Notes under the pieces: generated by a model
Database searches by the model: none
What the model saw: only the letters and a program-made list of their open reading frames with translations
What the model was told of the DNA's origin: nothing
DNA from: Hymenobacter negativus
GTDB lineage: Bacteria; Bacteroidota; Bacteroidia; Cytophagales; Hymenobacteraceae
Assembly: GCF_017571495.1 (NCBI RefSeq)
Contig: NZ_JAGETZ010000003.1
Coordinates: 603,070-667,069, forward strand
Direction: 5' to 3'
DNA length: 64,000 bases
Program-made: the position numbers and the translations under genes
Shown: positions 1 through 8,656 of the stretch, piece by piece
Position numbering within the stretch: position 1 is the stretch's first letter
How the letters are laid out: each line of letters opens with the position of its first letter

Positions 1-65
1 GGGTTTGCAAAGGTACTGCCCATGGGGCGGGGGGCGAAAGGAATTTCTACCCCCGCCGCAGGGGT

Positions 66-73
66 TAACTTTG
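66..73 (+). promoter_or_regulatory. Bacteroidota -7 box for the DUF3109 gene
   Basis: TAACTTTG matches the TAnnTTTG -7 consensus of Bacteroidota. It ends four bases before the ATG at 78, so the transcript would start at or next to the start codon (leaderless). No clear -33 box was identified. Confidence 0.6.
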
Positions 74-77
74 CTGT

Positions 78-656
78 ATGATTATTATCCAGGAAACAGT
101 CATCTCCGACGACATCGCCGACCATTTTTTTGTCTGCAACCTCGAGGCTTGCAAAGGAGCCTGCTGCGTGGAGGGTGACCTCGGCGCCCCCCTTGAAGAA
201 CCGGAATTGAAGATTCTGGAGCAGGAGTACGCCAACATCAAACCTTTTCTGACCGAGGCCGGGCAAGCCGCTATCGAAGCCCAGGGCCTCTACATCAAGG
301 ATTGGGAAGGTGACTATAGCACAACCACAATTGACGACAAAGAGTGCGCCTACGCGCTCTACGACGAGCGCGGCATCCTGAAGTGCGGCATCGAGCAAGC
401 CTATCTGGCGGGCGCTACCACCTTCAAAAAGCCCATCAGCTGCCACTTATATCCCATTCGCATTACGAAGTATGAGGGCTTCGATGCGCTGAACTACGAC
501 CGGTGGAATATTTGCAATCCGGCTTGCTCGTTTGGCAGTACGCTGGGCGTTCGGATATACCAGTTCCTGAAAGACCCGCTGATTCGCAAGTACGGCGAGG
601 GTTGGTACAGCCAGTTAGTTGAGGAAATTGAAAACCCAAAGCCAGGCAAGAAATAA
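78..656 (+). CDS. DUF3109 family cysteine-rich protein
   Basis: A 192-residue cytosolic protein with no signal peptide or membrane segment. Nine cysteines are visible, at about 20, 25, 29, 30, 90, 103, 122, 146 and 150. The N-terminal C-x4-C-x3-CC group and the later cysteines fit the DUF3109/YkgJ-like family, proposed to bind a metal or iron-sulfur cluster; its biochemical role is not established. The ATG is preceded at four bases by a TAACTTTG promoter box, which supports this start. It is transcribed alone and ends at a strong hairpin terminator shared with the convergent cyclophilin gene. The family call rests on remembered sequence pattern and overall length. Confidence 0.85.
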   Translation: MIIIQETVISDDIADHFFVCNLEACKGACCVEGDLGAPLEEPELKILEQEYANIKPFLTEAGQAAIEAQGLYIKDWEGDYSTTTIDDKECAYALYDERGILKCGIEQAYLAGATTFKKPISCHLYPIRITKYEGFDALNYDRWNICNPACSFGSTLGVRIYQFLKDPLIRKYGEGWYSQLVEEIENPKPGKK

Positions 657-686
657 AAAAGACCGGCTGTGAGGCCGGTCTTTTTG
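656..686. terminator. bidirectional intrinsic terminator
   Basis: An A-run, the stem GACCGGC/GCCGGTC with a short loop, and a T-run lie between the convergent DUF3109 and cyclophilin genes. A-run and T-run extend the stem, so it can serve both strands. Confidence 0.85.
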
Positions 687-706
687 GTCAGACAGAAAAC
701 GAGGAA

Positions 707-1168
707 TTAGGCCTCCTTTATTACAATCCGCTCAATTTCATCGTCCTGACGAACTTGGTCAATGATTTCCAGGCCTTCCACTACTTTGCCGAACACGGTG
801 TGCTTGCGGTCTAGGTTGGCCGTGTTGGGGTTGCGGTCGTGTACAATGAAGAATTGCGAGCCGCCCGTGTTTCGGCCAGCGTGCGCCATGCTCAGGGCAC
901 CCCGCTCATGGTACTGATTCCCTCCACTGGTTTCGCAGTCGATTTTATAGCCAGGGCCGCCGGTTCCAGGCCGGCCCTGCGCGCCCACGCGGGTATTGGG
1001 GCACCCTCCCTGCACAACAAAGTTTGGGATGACGCGGTGAAACGTCAGGCCGTCGTAATAGCCTTTTTCAGCAAGGTCGATAAAGTTTTTGACGGTGTTG
1101 GGCGCGTCTTGTTCGTAGAACTCAACTTTCATAACACCCCGACGGGTATGGATTTCGGCGGTTTTCAT
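707..1168 (-). CDS. cyclophilin-type peptidyl-prolyl cis-trans isomerase
   Basis: A 153-residue single-domain cyclophilin that isomerises Xaa-Pro bonds. The active-site string FHRVIPNF is at 43-50, with Arg45, Phe50 and Gln53 in the expected places. SMAHAGRNTGGSQFFI lies at 93-108 and the HTVFGKV loop near 123-129. The open frame extends 30 codons upstream, but the extension is basic and non-homologous, so the ATG at 1168 (MKTAEIHT) was chosen. There is no signal peptide, so it is probably cytoplasmic. It diverges from the fasciclin lipoprotein gene and shares a terminator with the DUF3109 gene. Confidence 0.93.
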   Translation of the reverse strand: MKTAEIHTRRGVMKVEFYEQDAPNTVKNFIDLAEKGYYDGLTFHRVIPNFVVQGGCPNTRVGAQGRPGTGGPGYKIDCETSGGNQYHERGALSMAHAGRNTGGSQFFIVHDRNPNTANLDRKHTVFGKVVEGLEIIDQVRQDDEIERIVIKEA

Positions 1169-1342
1169 GGATTCGCGGTATTGGGTGGATGAAATAAATG
1201 TATACGGCAACAGATGCTGTTTCCGGCCGCGAAGGTAAGCAGCCTGCTGATGTGCCAAACGTCCGTCCTGCCCCGTTTCTTCGTAAGCTCAACGGCCCTA
1301 TCGGCTTACACGCTCCAAACCTTTTTTCACAATCTCTTTTTC

Positions 1343-1978
1343 ATGAAAAAGCACTTCGCTCCCCTGTTGGCCGCCCTGGCAACTTCGCTGATGCTGGCCA
1401 GCTGCGGCAACGACAAACCCGCCACCACCGAAACCGAAACCACCAGCACCGTTAACCCCGCCGATTCGCTCGCGGCGCTGGCCGGCGACTCGGCTCGTAT
1501 GGCCAAGCCTGAGGGCGTAATGGTAGACGGCGTAGCCATGACCGCCGATAAAGACATCGTGGACAATGCGATGGCGGCCAAAAGCGTAAGCACGCTGGTT
1601 GCTGCCGTGAAGCAGGCCGACTTAGTGGAAACCCTGAAGGGAGCAGGTCCTTTCACCGTATTCGCGCCCACCAATGCGGCCTTCGACAAACGGCCTAAAG
1701 GCTTCTTAGCTGGTCTAATGGACCCCGCCAGCAAGGAAAACCTGAAAGGCTTGCTCACCTACCATGTCATCCCCGGCCGCCTGGTTGCAGCCGATTTCAA
1801 GGATGGTCAGGAATTCACTACGGTGAATGGCGAGAAGCTGCACATCTCCATTAAAGACGGCAAGGTGATGGTGGGCAATGGCAAAGATGCCCCGGCTACC
1901 GTGCAAATCCCCGACGTAATTTCCAGCAACGGCGTGACGCACGTCATCGACGGCGTGGTGCTGCCGCTGGCAAAGTAA
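1343..1978 (+). CDS. fasciclin-domain lipoprotein
   Basis: A 211-residue predicted lipoprotein. The signal peptide ends in a lipobox LASC with Cys21, followed by a Thr/Glu-rich linker to about residue 60. One fasciclin (FAS1) domain follows at about 70-211, with the hallmark H1 string FTVFAPTNAAF at 104-114, YHVIPG at 140-145 and GVTHVIDGVVLP at 197-208. FAS1 domains mediate adhesion or matrix contacts, and in Bacteroidota such proteins are usually attached to the cell envelope. The start was set at MKKHF because it alone gives a proper signal peptide. The gene is convergent with rsgA across an inverted-repeat element. Confidence 0.9.
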   Translation: MKKHFAPLLAALATSLMLASCGNDKPATTETETTSTVNPADSLAALAGDSARMAKPEGVMVDGVAMTADKDIVDNAMAAKSVSTLVAAVKQADLVETLKGAGPFTVFAPTNAAFDKRPKGFLAGLMDPASKENLKGLLTYHVIPGRLVAADFKDGQEFTTVNGEKLHISIKDGKVMVGNGKDAPATVQIPDVISSNGVTHVIDGVVLPLAK

Positions 1979-1988
1979 GACGCCTGCA

Positions 1989-2064
1989 GCTTAATGAGGA
2001 ATGAAGAATGGGGAATGAGGAATTGTCGTCAGGATAATTCTTCATTCCCCATTCTTCATTAAGC
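1989..2064. repeat. intergenic long inverted repeat, AATGAGGAATGA word family
   Basis: Left arm 1989-2027 and right arm 2033-2064 pair as a long hairpin with a 5-nt loop, a 7-nt bulge and two mismatches that still pair as G-U. The arms are built from repeated GAATGA/GGAATG words. The element fills most of the space between the convergent fasciclin and rsgA genes. The same words recur at 8541-8552 and 47043-47062. Confidence 0.8.
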
Positions 2065-2070
2065 GAAGCG

Positions 2071-3030
2071 TTAGTGGCGGTTGTCTTCGCCGGCCAGCAT
2101 GCTGAGGTAGCTGTCGTAGCGGGGGAGGGCAATGCGGCCTTGGTCCACGGCTTCGCGCACGGCGCAGCCGGGCTCGTGGGTGTGCTGGCAGTTGTGGTAG
2201 CGGCACTGGCCCAGCAGCGCCCGGAATTCAGGGAAATAACCGGCCAGCTCAGCCGGCGGCACGTCCACGAGGCCTAGCTCTTTGATGCCGGGCGTGTCGA
2301 TGATAAAGGTGCCGGGACGCACTTCCAGCATCTCGGCGAAGGTAGTGGTGTGCACCCCTTTATCGGAAAACTCGCTGATTTCTGCCGTTTTCAAGTCGAG
2401 GTCGGGCACCAGGGCGTTGATGAGCGTGCTTTTACCCACCCCGGAATGGCCGGCCAGCAGGCTTACTTTACCATCCAGCAGTTGGTCGATTTCGGCTACA
2501 CCCTCGCCGGTGGTGGCGGCGCAGGTGCGGCTGGGGTAGCCCAGGCTGGCGTACATGCCCGCAATTTCAGCCTGGTATTCGAAGCCGTCGGCATCGTACA
2601 AATCGGTCTTGTTGAAGAGGAGCGTGACGGGAATGTGATAGGCTTCGGCCGTGACGAGAAACCGGTCGATAAACCCGAACGAGGTAGCCGGCGAAACCAG
2701 CGTAACCACCAAGAGCGCCTGGTCCAGATTGGCCGCTACGATGTGAACGTGGCCGGTTTTGTGCACTGACTTCCGCACGATGTAGTTACGGCGCGGCGCA
2801 ATGTGTGAAATGACGCCCGCACCCTCCGTCTGAGCTTCCACCGTAAAGTCGACTTGGTCGCCCACGGCGAGCGGGTTGCTGGCTTTCAGGCCCTTGATTT
2901 TGAACTTGCCGCGCAGGCGGCAGCGGTGGAGCTGCCCATCCTCGGCGCCGCGCACCAAGTACCACGAGCCGGTAGATTTCACAACGGTGCCATGCAGCAC
3001 CTGGGCAATAGTTGGAGCCGGAGTATCCAC
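2071..3030 (-). CDS. rsgA: ribosome small-subunit-dependent GTPase RsgA
   Basis: A 319-residue circularly permuted GTPase that helps mature the 30S subunit. The N-terminal OB fold covers about 10-80. The GTPase motifs occur in permuted order: NKTD (G4) at 140-143, GHSGVGKS (G1) at 194-201 and DTPG (G3) at 245-248. The C-terminal zinc knuckle is visible as Cys276, Cys281, His283 and Cys289. It lies 2 nt downstream of the Kdo transferase gene on the same strand, so the two are probably co-transcribed. The length is normal for the family. Confidence 0.96.
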   Translation of the reverse strand: MDTPAPTIAQVLHGTVVKSTGSWYLVRGAEDGQLHRCRLRGKFKIKGLKASNPLAVGDQVDFTVEAQTEGAGVISHIAPRRNYIVRKSVHKTGHVHIVAANLDQALLVVTLVSPATSFGFIDRFLVTAEAYHIPVTLLFNKTDLYDADGFEYQAEIAGMYASLGYPSRTCAATTGEGVAEIDQLLDGKVSLLAGHSGVGKSTLINALVPDLDLKTAEISEFSDKGVHTTTFAEMLEVRPGTFIIDTPGIKELGLVDVPPAELAGYFPEFRALLGQCRYHNCQHTHEPGCAVREAVDQGRIALPRYDSYLSMLAGEDNRH

Positions 3031-3032
3031 GG

Positions 3033-4283
3033 TTATGAGTTGGTGAGGCCGGGTAGGGCGGCCATGATGGTACGGGTAGCACCGGCCTGCTCGTGCACGT
3101 AGTCGAGCATGGTGTCTTGCAGACGCAGGCGGGCATCCTCATGCTGCCACAGGTAGCGAAATGCCTTGTCCAACTCGGCCGCATCGTGCACCGGGAAGGC
3201 GCACTTCAATTCAACTAGTTCGATGGCCTCCTGAAATTTAGCATACGTCGGACCGAAGAACAGGGGCAGGCCAAATGCTGCGGCTTCCAGAGTGTTGTGC
3301 AAGCCCTTGCCGAAGGCCCCCCCGATGTAAGCATACTTCCCAAAGCGGTAGAGCTGGCTCAGCAAACCTACGTTATCAAACAGCAAAATGCGGGCCTGGG
3401 CCACCGTCGCGGCATCGGCTTTGGAGTAGCGTACCACCTGGCCCGGCAATACTTCTTCCACCAGTCGCAGGTTGGTTTCGCTGATTTCGTGCGGAGCTAC
3501 CAGCACCCGCAGCTCGTTCTGGTAGTGCTGTAGCAACGGTGCGAGAGCCGGCAGGTCTTCGGGCCAGCTACTGCCCGCCACCAGCACCGGCGCGCCATCG
3601 GCCACAAAGGCGTCGACCACGGGCAGGTGGCGCGGCGCGGCAGCGGCCGTGGCCACTACGGTATCGAAACGCGTGTCGCCGGCTACGCTCACCTGCGTTA
3701 GGCCAATGCCGCGCAACAGCGCAGCAGACGACTCTGTTTGGGTGAAAATATGGGCGAAGCGGGTAAGGATTTTTCGAAAGAAACCGCCCCAGGGTTTGAA
3801 AAACACTTGCTCGGCCCGGAAAATGGCTGACACCACAATGGCCGAAATACCGCGCCGGTGGGCTTCGTTCAGAAAGTGGTACCAGAATTCGTACTTCACA
3901 AACACTACCAGCCGCGGCTGCACCACGTCGAGAAAGGCCCGCGCATTGCTGCGGGTATCCTCCGGCAGGTAGAAAATATAGTCGGCACCCGGCCAGTTTT
4001 TGCGGATTTCGTAGCCCGAAGGTGAGAAAAACGTAAGCACGACCTTGGTGCTGGGGTGGGTCTTGCGGTAGGCCTCAATCAGCGGCCGGCCCTGTTCAAA
4101 CTCACCCAGCGACGCGCAGTGAAACCACACTCGGGGTGCAAGGTCGTTGCCAATAGTTTGGCGAATATGAGCCAGCAGCCCACGGCGGCCGGCCACCCAA
4201 GCCGCGGCCTTGGGCACAAATGGCGCTACTAGGCGCAGCAGCAGGCCGTACAGGCCCAGCGCAATGTTATACAGGAATAGCAA
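3033..4283 (-). CDS. waaA: 3-deoxy-D-manno-octulosonic acid transferase
   Basis: A 416-residue inner-membrane-anchored glycosyltransferase that adds Kdo to lipid A. The hydrophobic N-terminus (YNIALGLYGLLLRLV) is the usual anchor. HCASLGEFEQGRPL near 55-68 carries the catalytic Glu of the family, and the C-terminal half contains the GGAFGKGLHNTLEAAAFG nucleotide-sugar-binding string. The start codon is TTG at 4283; the N-terminal sequence matches family members from there, and a TAATTTTG promoter box sits exactly four bases upstream, suggesting a leaderless TTG start. rsgA follows 2 nt downstream. Confidence 0.93.
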   Translation of the reverse strand: MLFLYNIALGLYGLLLRLVAPFVPKAAAWVAGRRGLLAHIRQTIGNDLAPRVWFHCASLGEFEQGRPLIEAYRKTHPSTKVVLTFFSPSGYEIRKNWPGADYIFYLPEDTRSNARAFLDVVQPRLVVFVKYEFWYHFLNEAHRRGISAIVVSAIFRAEQVFFKPWGGFFRKILTRFAHIFTQTESSAALLRGIGLTQVSVAGDTRFDTVVATAAAAPRHLPVVDAFVADGAPVLVAGSSWPEDLPALAPLLQHYQNELRVLVAPHEISETNLRLVEEVLPGQVVRYSKADAATVAQARILLFDNVGLLSQLYRFGKYAYIGGAFGKGLHNTLEAAAFGLPLFFGPTYAKFQEAIELVELKCAFPVHDAAELDKAFRYLWQHEDARLRLQDTMLDYVHEQAGATRTIMAALPGLTNS

Positions 4284-4287
4284 GCCC

Positions 4288-4295
4288 CAAAATTA
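4288..4295 (-). promoter_or_regulatory. Bacteroidota -7 box for waaA-rsgA
   Basis: The minus strand reads TAATTTTG, a full TAnnTTTG match, ending four bases before the TTG start of waaA. The arrangement implies a leaderless transcript. Confidence 0.55.
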
Positions 4296-4327
4296 CGCAA
4301 CAAGGGCGTAGTCGATGTTTCCAGTCA

Positions 4328-4912
4328 TTATTTAGCCGTATCGGCTTCCCAATCGACGGGGCAGGCCTCGCCGTTTTTCTCAAAAAATTGCAGGGCATCA
4401 ATCATCCGAATGGCTTCGGCAAGGCTGCGGCCCAGCGGCCGGTCGTTCACCAGCTGGTGCCGCACAATGCCGTCGCGGTCAATCAAAAACAGGCCCCGGT
4501 AGGCCATGGGCGAGCCTACAAAGGTCATTTCGGCTTGTTCGGTGTAGTCGTAGTGGCCGCCCAGCACATCATAGTTAGCCGATATGGTTTTGGTAGCATC
4601 GGCCACCAGCGGATACTTCACGCCTGCAATGCCACCCTGCTCGCGCGGCATTTCCTGCCAAGCCAAATGGGCGTATTGCGAGTCGGTAGAGCAACCCACC
4701 ACGGCCACCCCCCGGCGCTCAAATTCCTCCAGCCGGTCCTGGAAAGCCAGAATTTCGGTGGGGCACACCCGGCTGAAATCAGCCGGGTAGAAGTAAAATA
4801 GAACGTGCTTCTTGCCAAGGTAGCGGTCCAGCGAAAACTCTTCTTCGAGTTTGCCGTCAATCACGGCGGTGGCCTTAAAGGAAGGGGCACGCTTGCCCAC
4901 GAGAACTGCCAT
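4328..4912 (-). CDS. AhpC-type 2-Cys peroxiredoxin
   Basis: A 194-residue thioredoxin-fold peroxidase that reduces hydrogen peroxide and organic hydroperoxides. The peroxidatic cysteine is Cys50 in the string DFSRVCPTE, and the resolving cysteine is probably Cys184 in EACPVDW, as in typical 2-Cys AhpC proteins. GCSTDSQYAHLAW follows around 74. No signal peptide is present, so it is cytosolic. No AhpF reductase gene is next to it, so reduction presumably depends on thioredoxin or on a distant gene. About 130 nt separate it from the upstream lysC gene on the same strand. Confidence 0.93.
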   Translation of the reverse strand: MAVLVGKRAPSFKATAVIDGKLEEEFSLDRYLGKKHVLFYFYPADFSRVCPTEILAFQDRLEEFERRGVAVVGCSTDSQYAHLAWQEMPREQGGIAGVKYPLVADATKTISANYDVLGGHYDYTEQAEMTFVGSPMAYRGLFLIDRDGIVRHQLVNDRPLGRSLAEAIRMIDALQFFEKNGEACPVDWEADTAK

Positions 4913-5042
4913 TGTAAAAGTTTGGGACGGAGATAATACGCATTAACGCAGCTCCTGAAATAAATAAAACAGGCTGCCGCGAATCAGTTAATGTGACGCT
5001 TTACTGTTTTGGCCAGCCGTTGGTTATGCCAATTGGCGCATC

Positions 5043-6320
5043 TCAGGCCTGGCACACAAACTGAAACGTGTTGCGGGTGCGCTGCTCCAGCAGCAGCCGC
5101 TTATCCGCCGTGAGGCGGCTGATGCTGGCCGAATCGTAGTTCTTGATGGTGAAAAGCGTGAGCCCCGCGTTGTAGTGCAGCGTGAACTGTTCCCGCAGCA
5201 AATCGAGCAGTGCGTGGATGCGTCGCTCCGAAAAATCGGTGCACACCGAAAAGCTGATGGCCGAATTCTGCATCAAATTGATTTTGAGCTTAGCCTGGGC
5301 CAGAGCGGCAAAAATAACCGCCAGGTTTTCCTCCGAAATAAACGAAAAGTCCTTGCTGGCGAAGGACACCAGGCACTGATCCGTCTTGCGGATATACGCC
5401 GGAGCCAGCGCCGGGTGCTGGCAATCGTGAATGAGCGTGCCCTCCGCTTCGGGGTTCACAAACGACTTCACCCGCAGCGGAATATTGCGCTCCGCCAGCG
5501 GCTTCAGCGTTTTCGGGTGGATAACCGAGGCGCCGTAATACGCCATTTCAATGGTTTCGCGGTAGCTGATTTCGGGGTATCGCACCGTGTCCGGGAAGAT
5601 TTTTGGGTCGGCATTGAGCAGGCCGGGCACGTCCTTCCAGATGGTCACGCTCTCAGCTCGCAGGCAATAGGCGAGAATGGCGGCGGTGTAGTCGGAACCC
5701 TCGCGGCCGAGCGTGGTGGTCGCGCCAGCTACAGTGCCACCCAAGAATCCTTGCGTGACCATTGGCCCCTGAGCTAACTGGAGCATGATGGCCGCCTGTA
5801 CGCGCTGCTCAGTGACACGCCAGTCTACGCGGCCTTCGCGCCAGGTATCGTCGGTACGGATAATGGAGCGGATATCGAGCAACTGCGCACCCAATGCCTG
5901 CGCCACAATGCTGGAGGCTAGCAACTCACCAAAGCTTACAATCTGGTCGTATTGCTGGTCGTAATCGCCGGTTTGCAGATTGGCCAGACGGTCGGCTAAT
6001 TGCTGAAAATAAGTAGTGATTTCGGCCGAAAAAGACACCGCAGGCTCTATGCCAGCTGGAACATTCTGCAGGCCGGCTATTACCTGATAGTGGTACTGCT
6101 CAAGGGCCTGCAGCTGCGTGTTGTAGTCAAGTTTCTGGTACGCCAAATCAAAAATCTCCTCCAGCGCATTCGTGGTCTTGCCCATCGCCGACACCACAAT
6201 CACCAGTGGCCCTTTTGAGCCATAGTTCCGCACAATGCGGCAGAGGTTGAGAATAGCTGCCGCATCCTTCACCGATGCCCCACCAAATTTATATACCTGA
6301 AGTCCTTGTGCATTGTCCAT
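5043..6320 (-). CDS. lysC: aspartate kinase
   Basis: A 425-residue monofunctional aspartokinase catalysing the first step of lysine, threonine and methionine synthesis. The N-terminal amino-acid-kinase signature VYKFGGASVKD is at about 9-19, SAMGKTTNALEE follows, and GREGSDYTAA marks the nucleotide/aspartate pocket. The last 120 residues form the ACT-like regulatory region (KINLMQNSAISFSVCTD), so allosteric control by end products is likely. The ATG at 6320 was preferred over the longer open frame because the kinase signature begins right after it and a TACTTTTG box lies six bases upstream. With so little leader, a lysine riboswitch is excluded. Confidence 0.95.
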   Translation of the reverse strand: MDNAQGLQVYKFGGASVKDAAAILNLCRIVRNYGSKGPLVIVVSAMGKTTNALEEIFDLAYQKLDYNTQLQALEQYHYQVIAGLQNVPAGIEPAVSFSAEITTYFQQLADRLANLQTGDYDQQYDQIVSFGELLASSIVAQALGAQLLDIRSIIRTDDTWREGRVDWRVTEQRVQAAIMLQLAQGPMVTQGFLGGTVAGATTTLGREGSDYTAAILAYCLRAESVTIWKDVPGLLNADPKIFPDTVRYPEISYRETIEMAYYGASVIHPKTLKPLAERNIPLRVKSFVNPEAEGTLIHDCQHPALAPAYIRKTDQCLVSFASKDFSFISEENLAVIFAALAQAKLKINLMQNSAISFSVCTDFSERRIHALLDLLREQFTLHYNAGLTLFTIKNYDSASISRLTADKRLLLEQRTRNTFQFVCQA

Positions 6321-6326
6321 AGGCCC

Positions 6327-6334
6327 CAAAAGTA
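6327..6334 (-). promoter_or_regulatory. -7 box for lysC
   Basis: The minus strand reads TACTTTTG (TAnnTTTG), six bases upstream of the lysC ATG at 6320, again implying a nearly leaderless transcript. Confidence 0.55.
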
Positions 6335-6715
6335 GCGCCGCCGGCCGCAAATGCGGTTTTTCCGAGTCATGCGCTACTGCTGAGAGACCTTGCGGCTCGG
6401 TATTGAGCCGGTGCTCTCTCGTAGCTAGGCGTTCTGCCAAGGTTCCGGAACAGTGTGCTACCATTCCTGCGGGTGCGCCACAGATGCGGGGCCGAGCGCC
6501 ATCGTTTTAAGGTAGTGTACCACGTTGCTAGCACCGTACGCCACGAGTGTGGGGCCGTGCGCTCCCCTAATGCGACGTTGCGCCAGCAGGGCTTGATTCT
6601 GGAGCAAAAACACCGGATTCAAGCCTTGGAAAATGTGTAAAAAGACAACCGTTTGCGCTTTGAAAATAGCATTACTACGGCCATTTTTAGGAGAAAAATA
6701 TCGGCTTCTGTGGAG

Positions 6716-6723
6716 TAGCTTTG
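6716..6723 (+). promoter_or_regulatory. -7 box for fbp
   Basis: TAGCTTTG matches TAnnTTTG and lies 43 bases upstream of the fbp ATG. No strong -33 TTTG was found at the expected spacing. Confidence 0.45.
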
Positions 6724-6766
6724 TCAGGCGTTCCCGCCACACTCACAATTGTTATCCCCACCGCTT

Positions 6767-7837
6767 ATGGACCACAATAAACTGGCCCTGCCCGTCGGCA
6801 CCACGCTCGACCGTTTTATCATGCGCAAGCAGGAAGATTTCCCCTACGCCACGGGGGAATTGTCGCAGCTGCTACGTGACATCGCATTAGCCGCCAAAAT
6901 CGTCAACCGCGAAATCAACCGCTCCGGCCTCATCGACATTGCTGGCGCCTACGGTAGCCAAAACGTACAGGGCGAAGACCAGCAAAAGCTCGATGTCATC
7001 GCCAACATCCGCTTCATCCGGGCCCTGCGCAACGGTGGCGAAGTCTGCACCATCATCTCGGAAGAAGACGATGAGATGATTCAAACCGGCAACAACCAAG
7101 GCAAGTACGTGGTGGCCATCGACCCGCTCGACGGCTCGTCGAACATCGACGTGAACGTGAGCATCGGCACCATTTTCAGCATTTACCGCCGCGTGTCGCC
7201 CACCGGCCGGGAAGGCACCGCCGCCGACTGCCTGCAGCCCGGCACGCACCAGGTAGCCGCCGGCTACGTCATCTATGGTTCCAGCACCATGATGGTTTAT
7301 ACCACCGGCAACGGCGTCAACGGCTTCACCTACGAGCATTCGCTGGGTGAATTCTTCCTCTCGCACCCCGATATCCAAACTCCCCAAACCGGCAACATCT
7401 ACTCCATCAACGAGGGTAGCTCCGATTCCTTCGCGCCGGGCGTGGCGGCCTTCGTACAGCACTGCAAAAACCAGAATTTCTCGGCTCGCTACATCGGTTC
7501 GCTGGTCGCCGACTTCCACCGCAACCTGCTCAAAGGTGGTATCTACATCTACCCCGCCACCGCCAAAGCACCCAACGGCAAGCTGCGCCTCATGTACGAG
7601 TGCAACCCCCTGGCCTTCATTGTGGAGCAGGCCGGCGGCAAAAGTAGCAACGGCCTCCAGCGCACCATGGAAATCGAGCCCAAATTGCCGCACGAGCGCT
7701 GCCCCGTTTTCATCGGCAGCAAAGACCTGGTAGAGCAGGCCGAAGCCCTAATTGCCAAAGCCAACCAACCCAAAGCCGAAGAAGCTAAGGAAAAAATGGT
7801 GAAAGAAATACCCGTAAAAGTGGCGGTTGCGAAGTAG
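6767..7837 (+). CDS. fbp: class I fructose-1,6-bisphosphatase
   Basis: A 356-residue gluconeogenic phosphatase that converts fructose-1,6-bisphosphate to fructose-6-phosphate. The metal-binding signature [19 protein letters not shown] starts near residue 120, ISEEDDE precedes it, and the substrate-binding strings [17 protein letters not shown] and LYECNPLAF follow in the order seen in class I enzymes. The C-terminus carries an extra Lys/Glu/Val-rich tail of about 30 residues. The start at MDHNKLALP gives the usual length. It is monocistronic, with its own -7 box and a strong terminator. Confidence 0.96.
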   Translation: MDHNKLALPVGTTLDRFIMRKQEDFPYATGELSQLLRDIALAAKIVNREINRSGLIDIAGAYGSQNVQGEDQQKLDVIANIRFIRALRNGGEVCTIISEEDDEMIQTGNNQGKYVVAIDPLDGSSNIDVNVSIGTIFSIYRRVSPTGREGTAADCLQPGTHQVAAGYVIYGSSTMMVYTTGNGVNGFTYEHSLGEFFLSHPDIQTPQTGNIYSINEGSSDSFAPGVAAFVQHCKNQNFSARYIGSLVADFHRNLLKGGIYIYPATAKAPNGKLRLMYECNPLAFIVEQAGGKSSNGLQRTMEIEPKLPHERCPVFIGSKDLVEQAEALIAKANQPKAEEAKEKMVKEIPVKVAVAK

Positions 7838-7859
7838 CACTACAGTTCATTAACTGCAC

Positions 7860-7896
7860 AAAAAAGCCCTTCCTGTTTGCAGGGAGGGCTTTTTTG
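7860..7896. terminator. bidirectional intrinsic terminator
   Basis: A run of six A, the near-perfect stem GCCCTTCCTG/CAGGGAGGGC with loop TTTG, and a run of T lie between the convergent fbp and DUF5606 genes. Confidence 0.9.
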
Positions 7897-7916
7897 TGGT
7901 AAGGTCTACTGGCTTA

Positions 7917-8531
7917 CTACTCGGCTTTCTTACGGCTTTTCTTCGCGGGGGCCGCAGCTTCAGGATTGCCTTCTGCATCAGGTGCCTCATCGGCAGCCGT
8001 GATAACGCCACCAGTGCTCAAGGGCTCATCGGCGCTGGGCTCGGTGGTTTTAGGAGCCTTTTTGGCTTTGGCCTTGGGAGCGTCCTCTGCTGTTTCGGCC
8101 GCAAGAGCTTCTTCGGATGTTTCGCTTGCAGCCGCCTCCAGGTAGGGGCGGTGCTTGCTCACGATGCCGTACCAGCTGGCCAGTTTCTTGATATCGGACA
8201 GGTAAACACGGTCACGGTCATAGTCAGGAATTACGCCGGCCAGAAAATCGGTCAGCTCGCCTTCACTCGACTTCGACGTAACGGGCGAAGCCGCGCCGTG
8301 CTTCTGGTAAATGCGCTCGAACACCTCTGTCAGGGGCACCGTTTCGTCGGGGTCCTGGGTGTAAATGGAGATTTCCGACAGCAGCGACACCTTATTGCGG
8401 GCCGGAGCCAGCGTGCGGGTTGCTTTCTCGTCGAGGCTTTCCACCAGCACGCCGTGGCGTGCGGCGCGCACCAGGCGGTACAGGCCGGGCATGCCGCTGA
8501 TGGCGGCCAACTCTTGCAATTCGTAGGGCAT
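7917..8531 (-). CDS. DUF5606 domain protein
   Basis: A 204-residue protein whose first 130 residues match the Bacteroidota-restricted DUF5606 pattern (MPYELQELAAISGMPGLYRL, then ARNKVSLLSEISIYT, VFERIYQKHG and YLSDIKKLASWYGIV). The remaining 75 residues are an Ala/Glu/Lys-rich, low-complexity tail that is probably disordered and ends KKSRKKAE. No signal peptide or membrane segment is present. The family has no assigned function. An inverted-repeat element occupies the whole upstream spacer. The open frame continues upstream into that repeat, so the ATG at 8531 was chosen as the true start. Confidence 0.85.
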   Translation of the reverse strand: MPYELQELAAISGMPGLYRLVRAARHGVLVESLDEKATRTLAPARNKVSLLSEISIYTQDPDETVPLTEVFERIYQKHGAASPVTSKSSEGELTDFLAGVIPDYDRDRVYLSDIKKLASWYGIVSKHRPYLEAAASETSEEALAAETAEDAPKAKAKKAPKTTEPSADEPLSTGGVITAADEAPDAEGNPEAAAPAKKSRKKAE

Positions 8532-8536
8532 TGTAA

Positions 8537-8640
8537 CGTTAATGAGGAATGAAAAATGAAAAATAAAGAATGAGGAACGAGAGACGAAGAGTGGCCACAA
8601 GGCCGTTCCTCATTTCTCATTCCTCATTCTTCATTCAACA
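8537..8640. repeat. intergenic inverted repeat, AATGAGGAATGA word family
   Basis: The left part (8537-8580) is made of AATGAGGAATGA, AAAATGAA and GAATGAGGAACG words. The right part (8612-8640) carries their complements (CGTTCCTCATTT, CTCATTCCTCATT). The loop contains GGCCACAAGGCC. It fills the 125-nt spacer between the TonB-like and DUF5606 genes and reaches to within six bases of the DUF5606 ATG. It is the second of three copies of this word family in the window. Confidence 0.7.
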
Positions 8641-8656
8641 AGGCAAAACTACGAAA

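Larger units (their letters stand above)
6321..6766. other. intergenic region between divergent lysC and fbp
   Basis: 446 bases with no credible gene. It contains the lysC -7 box (6327-6334, minus), a hairpin at 6382-6420 (outer GAGAG/CTCTC, inner CGGCTC/GAGCCG) and the fbp -7 box (6716-6723). A 94-codon minus-strand open frame here has no recognisable domain and was not accepted. Confidence 0.6.

Noticed and set aside
6321..6420. Lysine riboswitch upstream of lysC
   Set aside because: The -7 box lies six bases before the ATG, so there is no leader for a riboswitch; the hairpin at 6382-6420 is upstream of the promoter.
6458..6742. 94-codon minus-strand frame between lysC and fbp
   Set aside because: No domain, signal peptide or promoter; composition unlike its neighbours' proteins.
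6887..7693. 268-codon minus-strand open frame inside fbp
   Set aside because: Antisense shadow of a well-supported gene; no domain or promoter.
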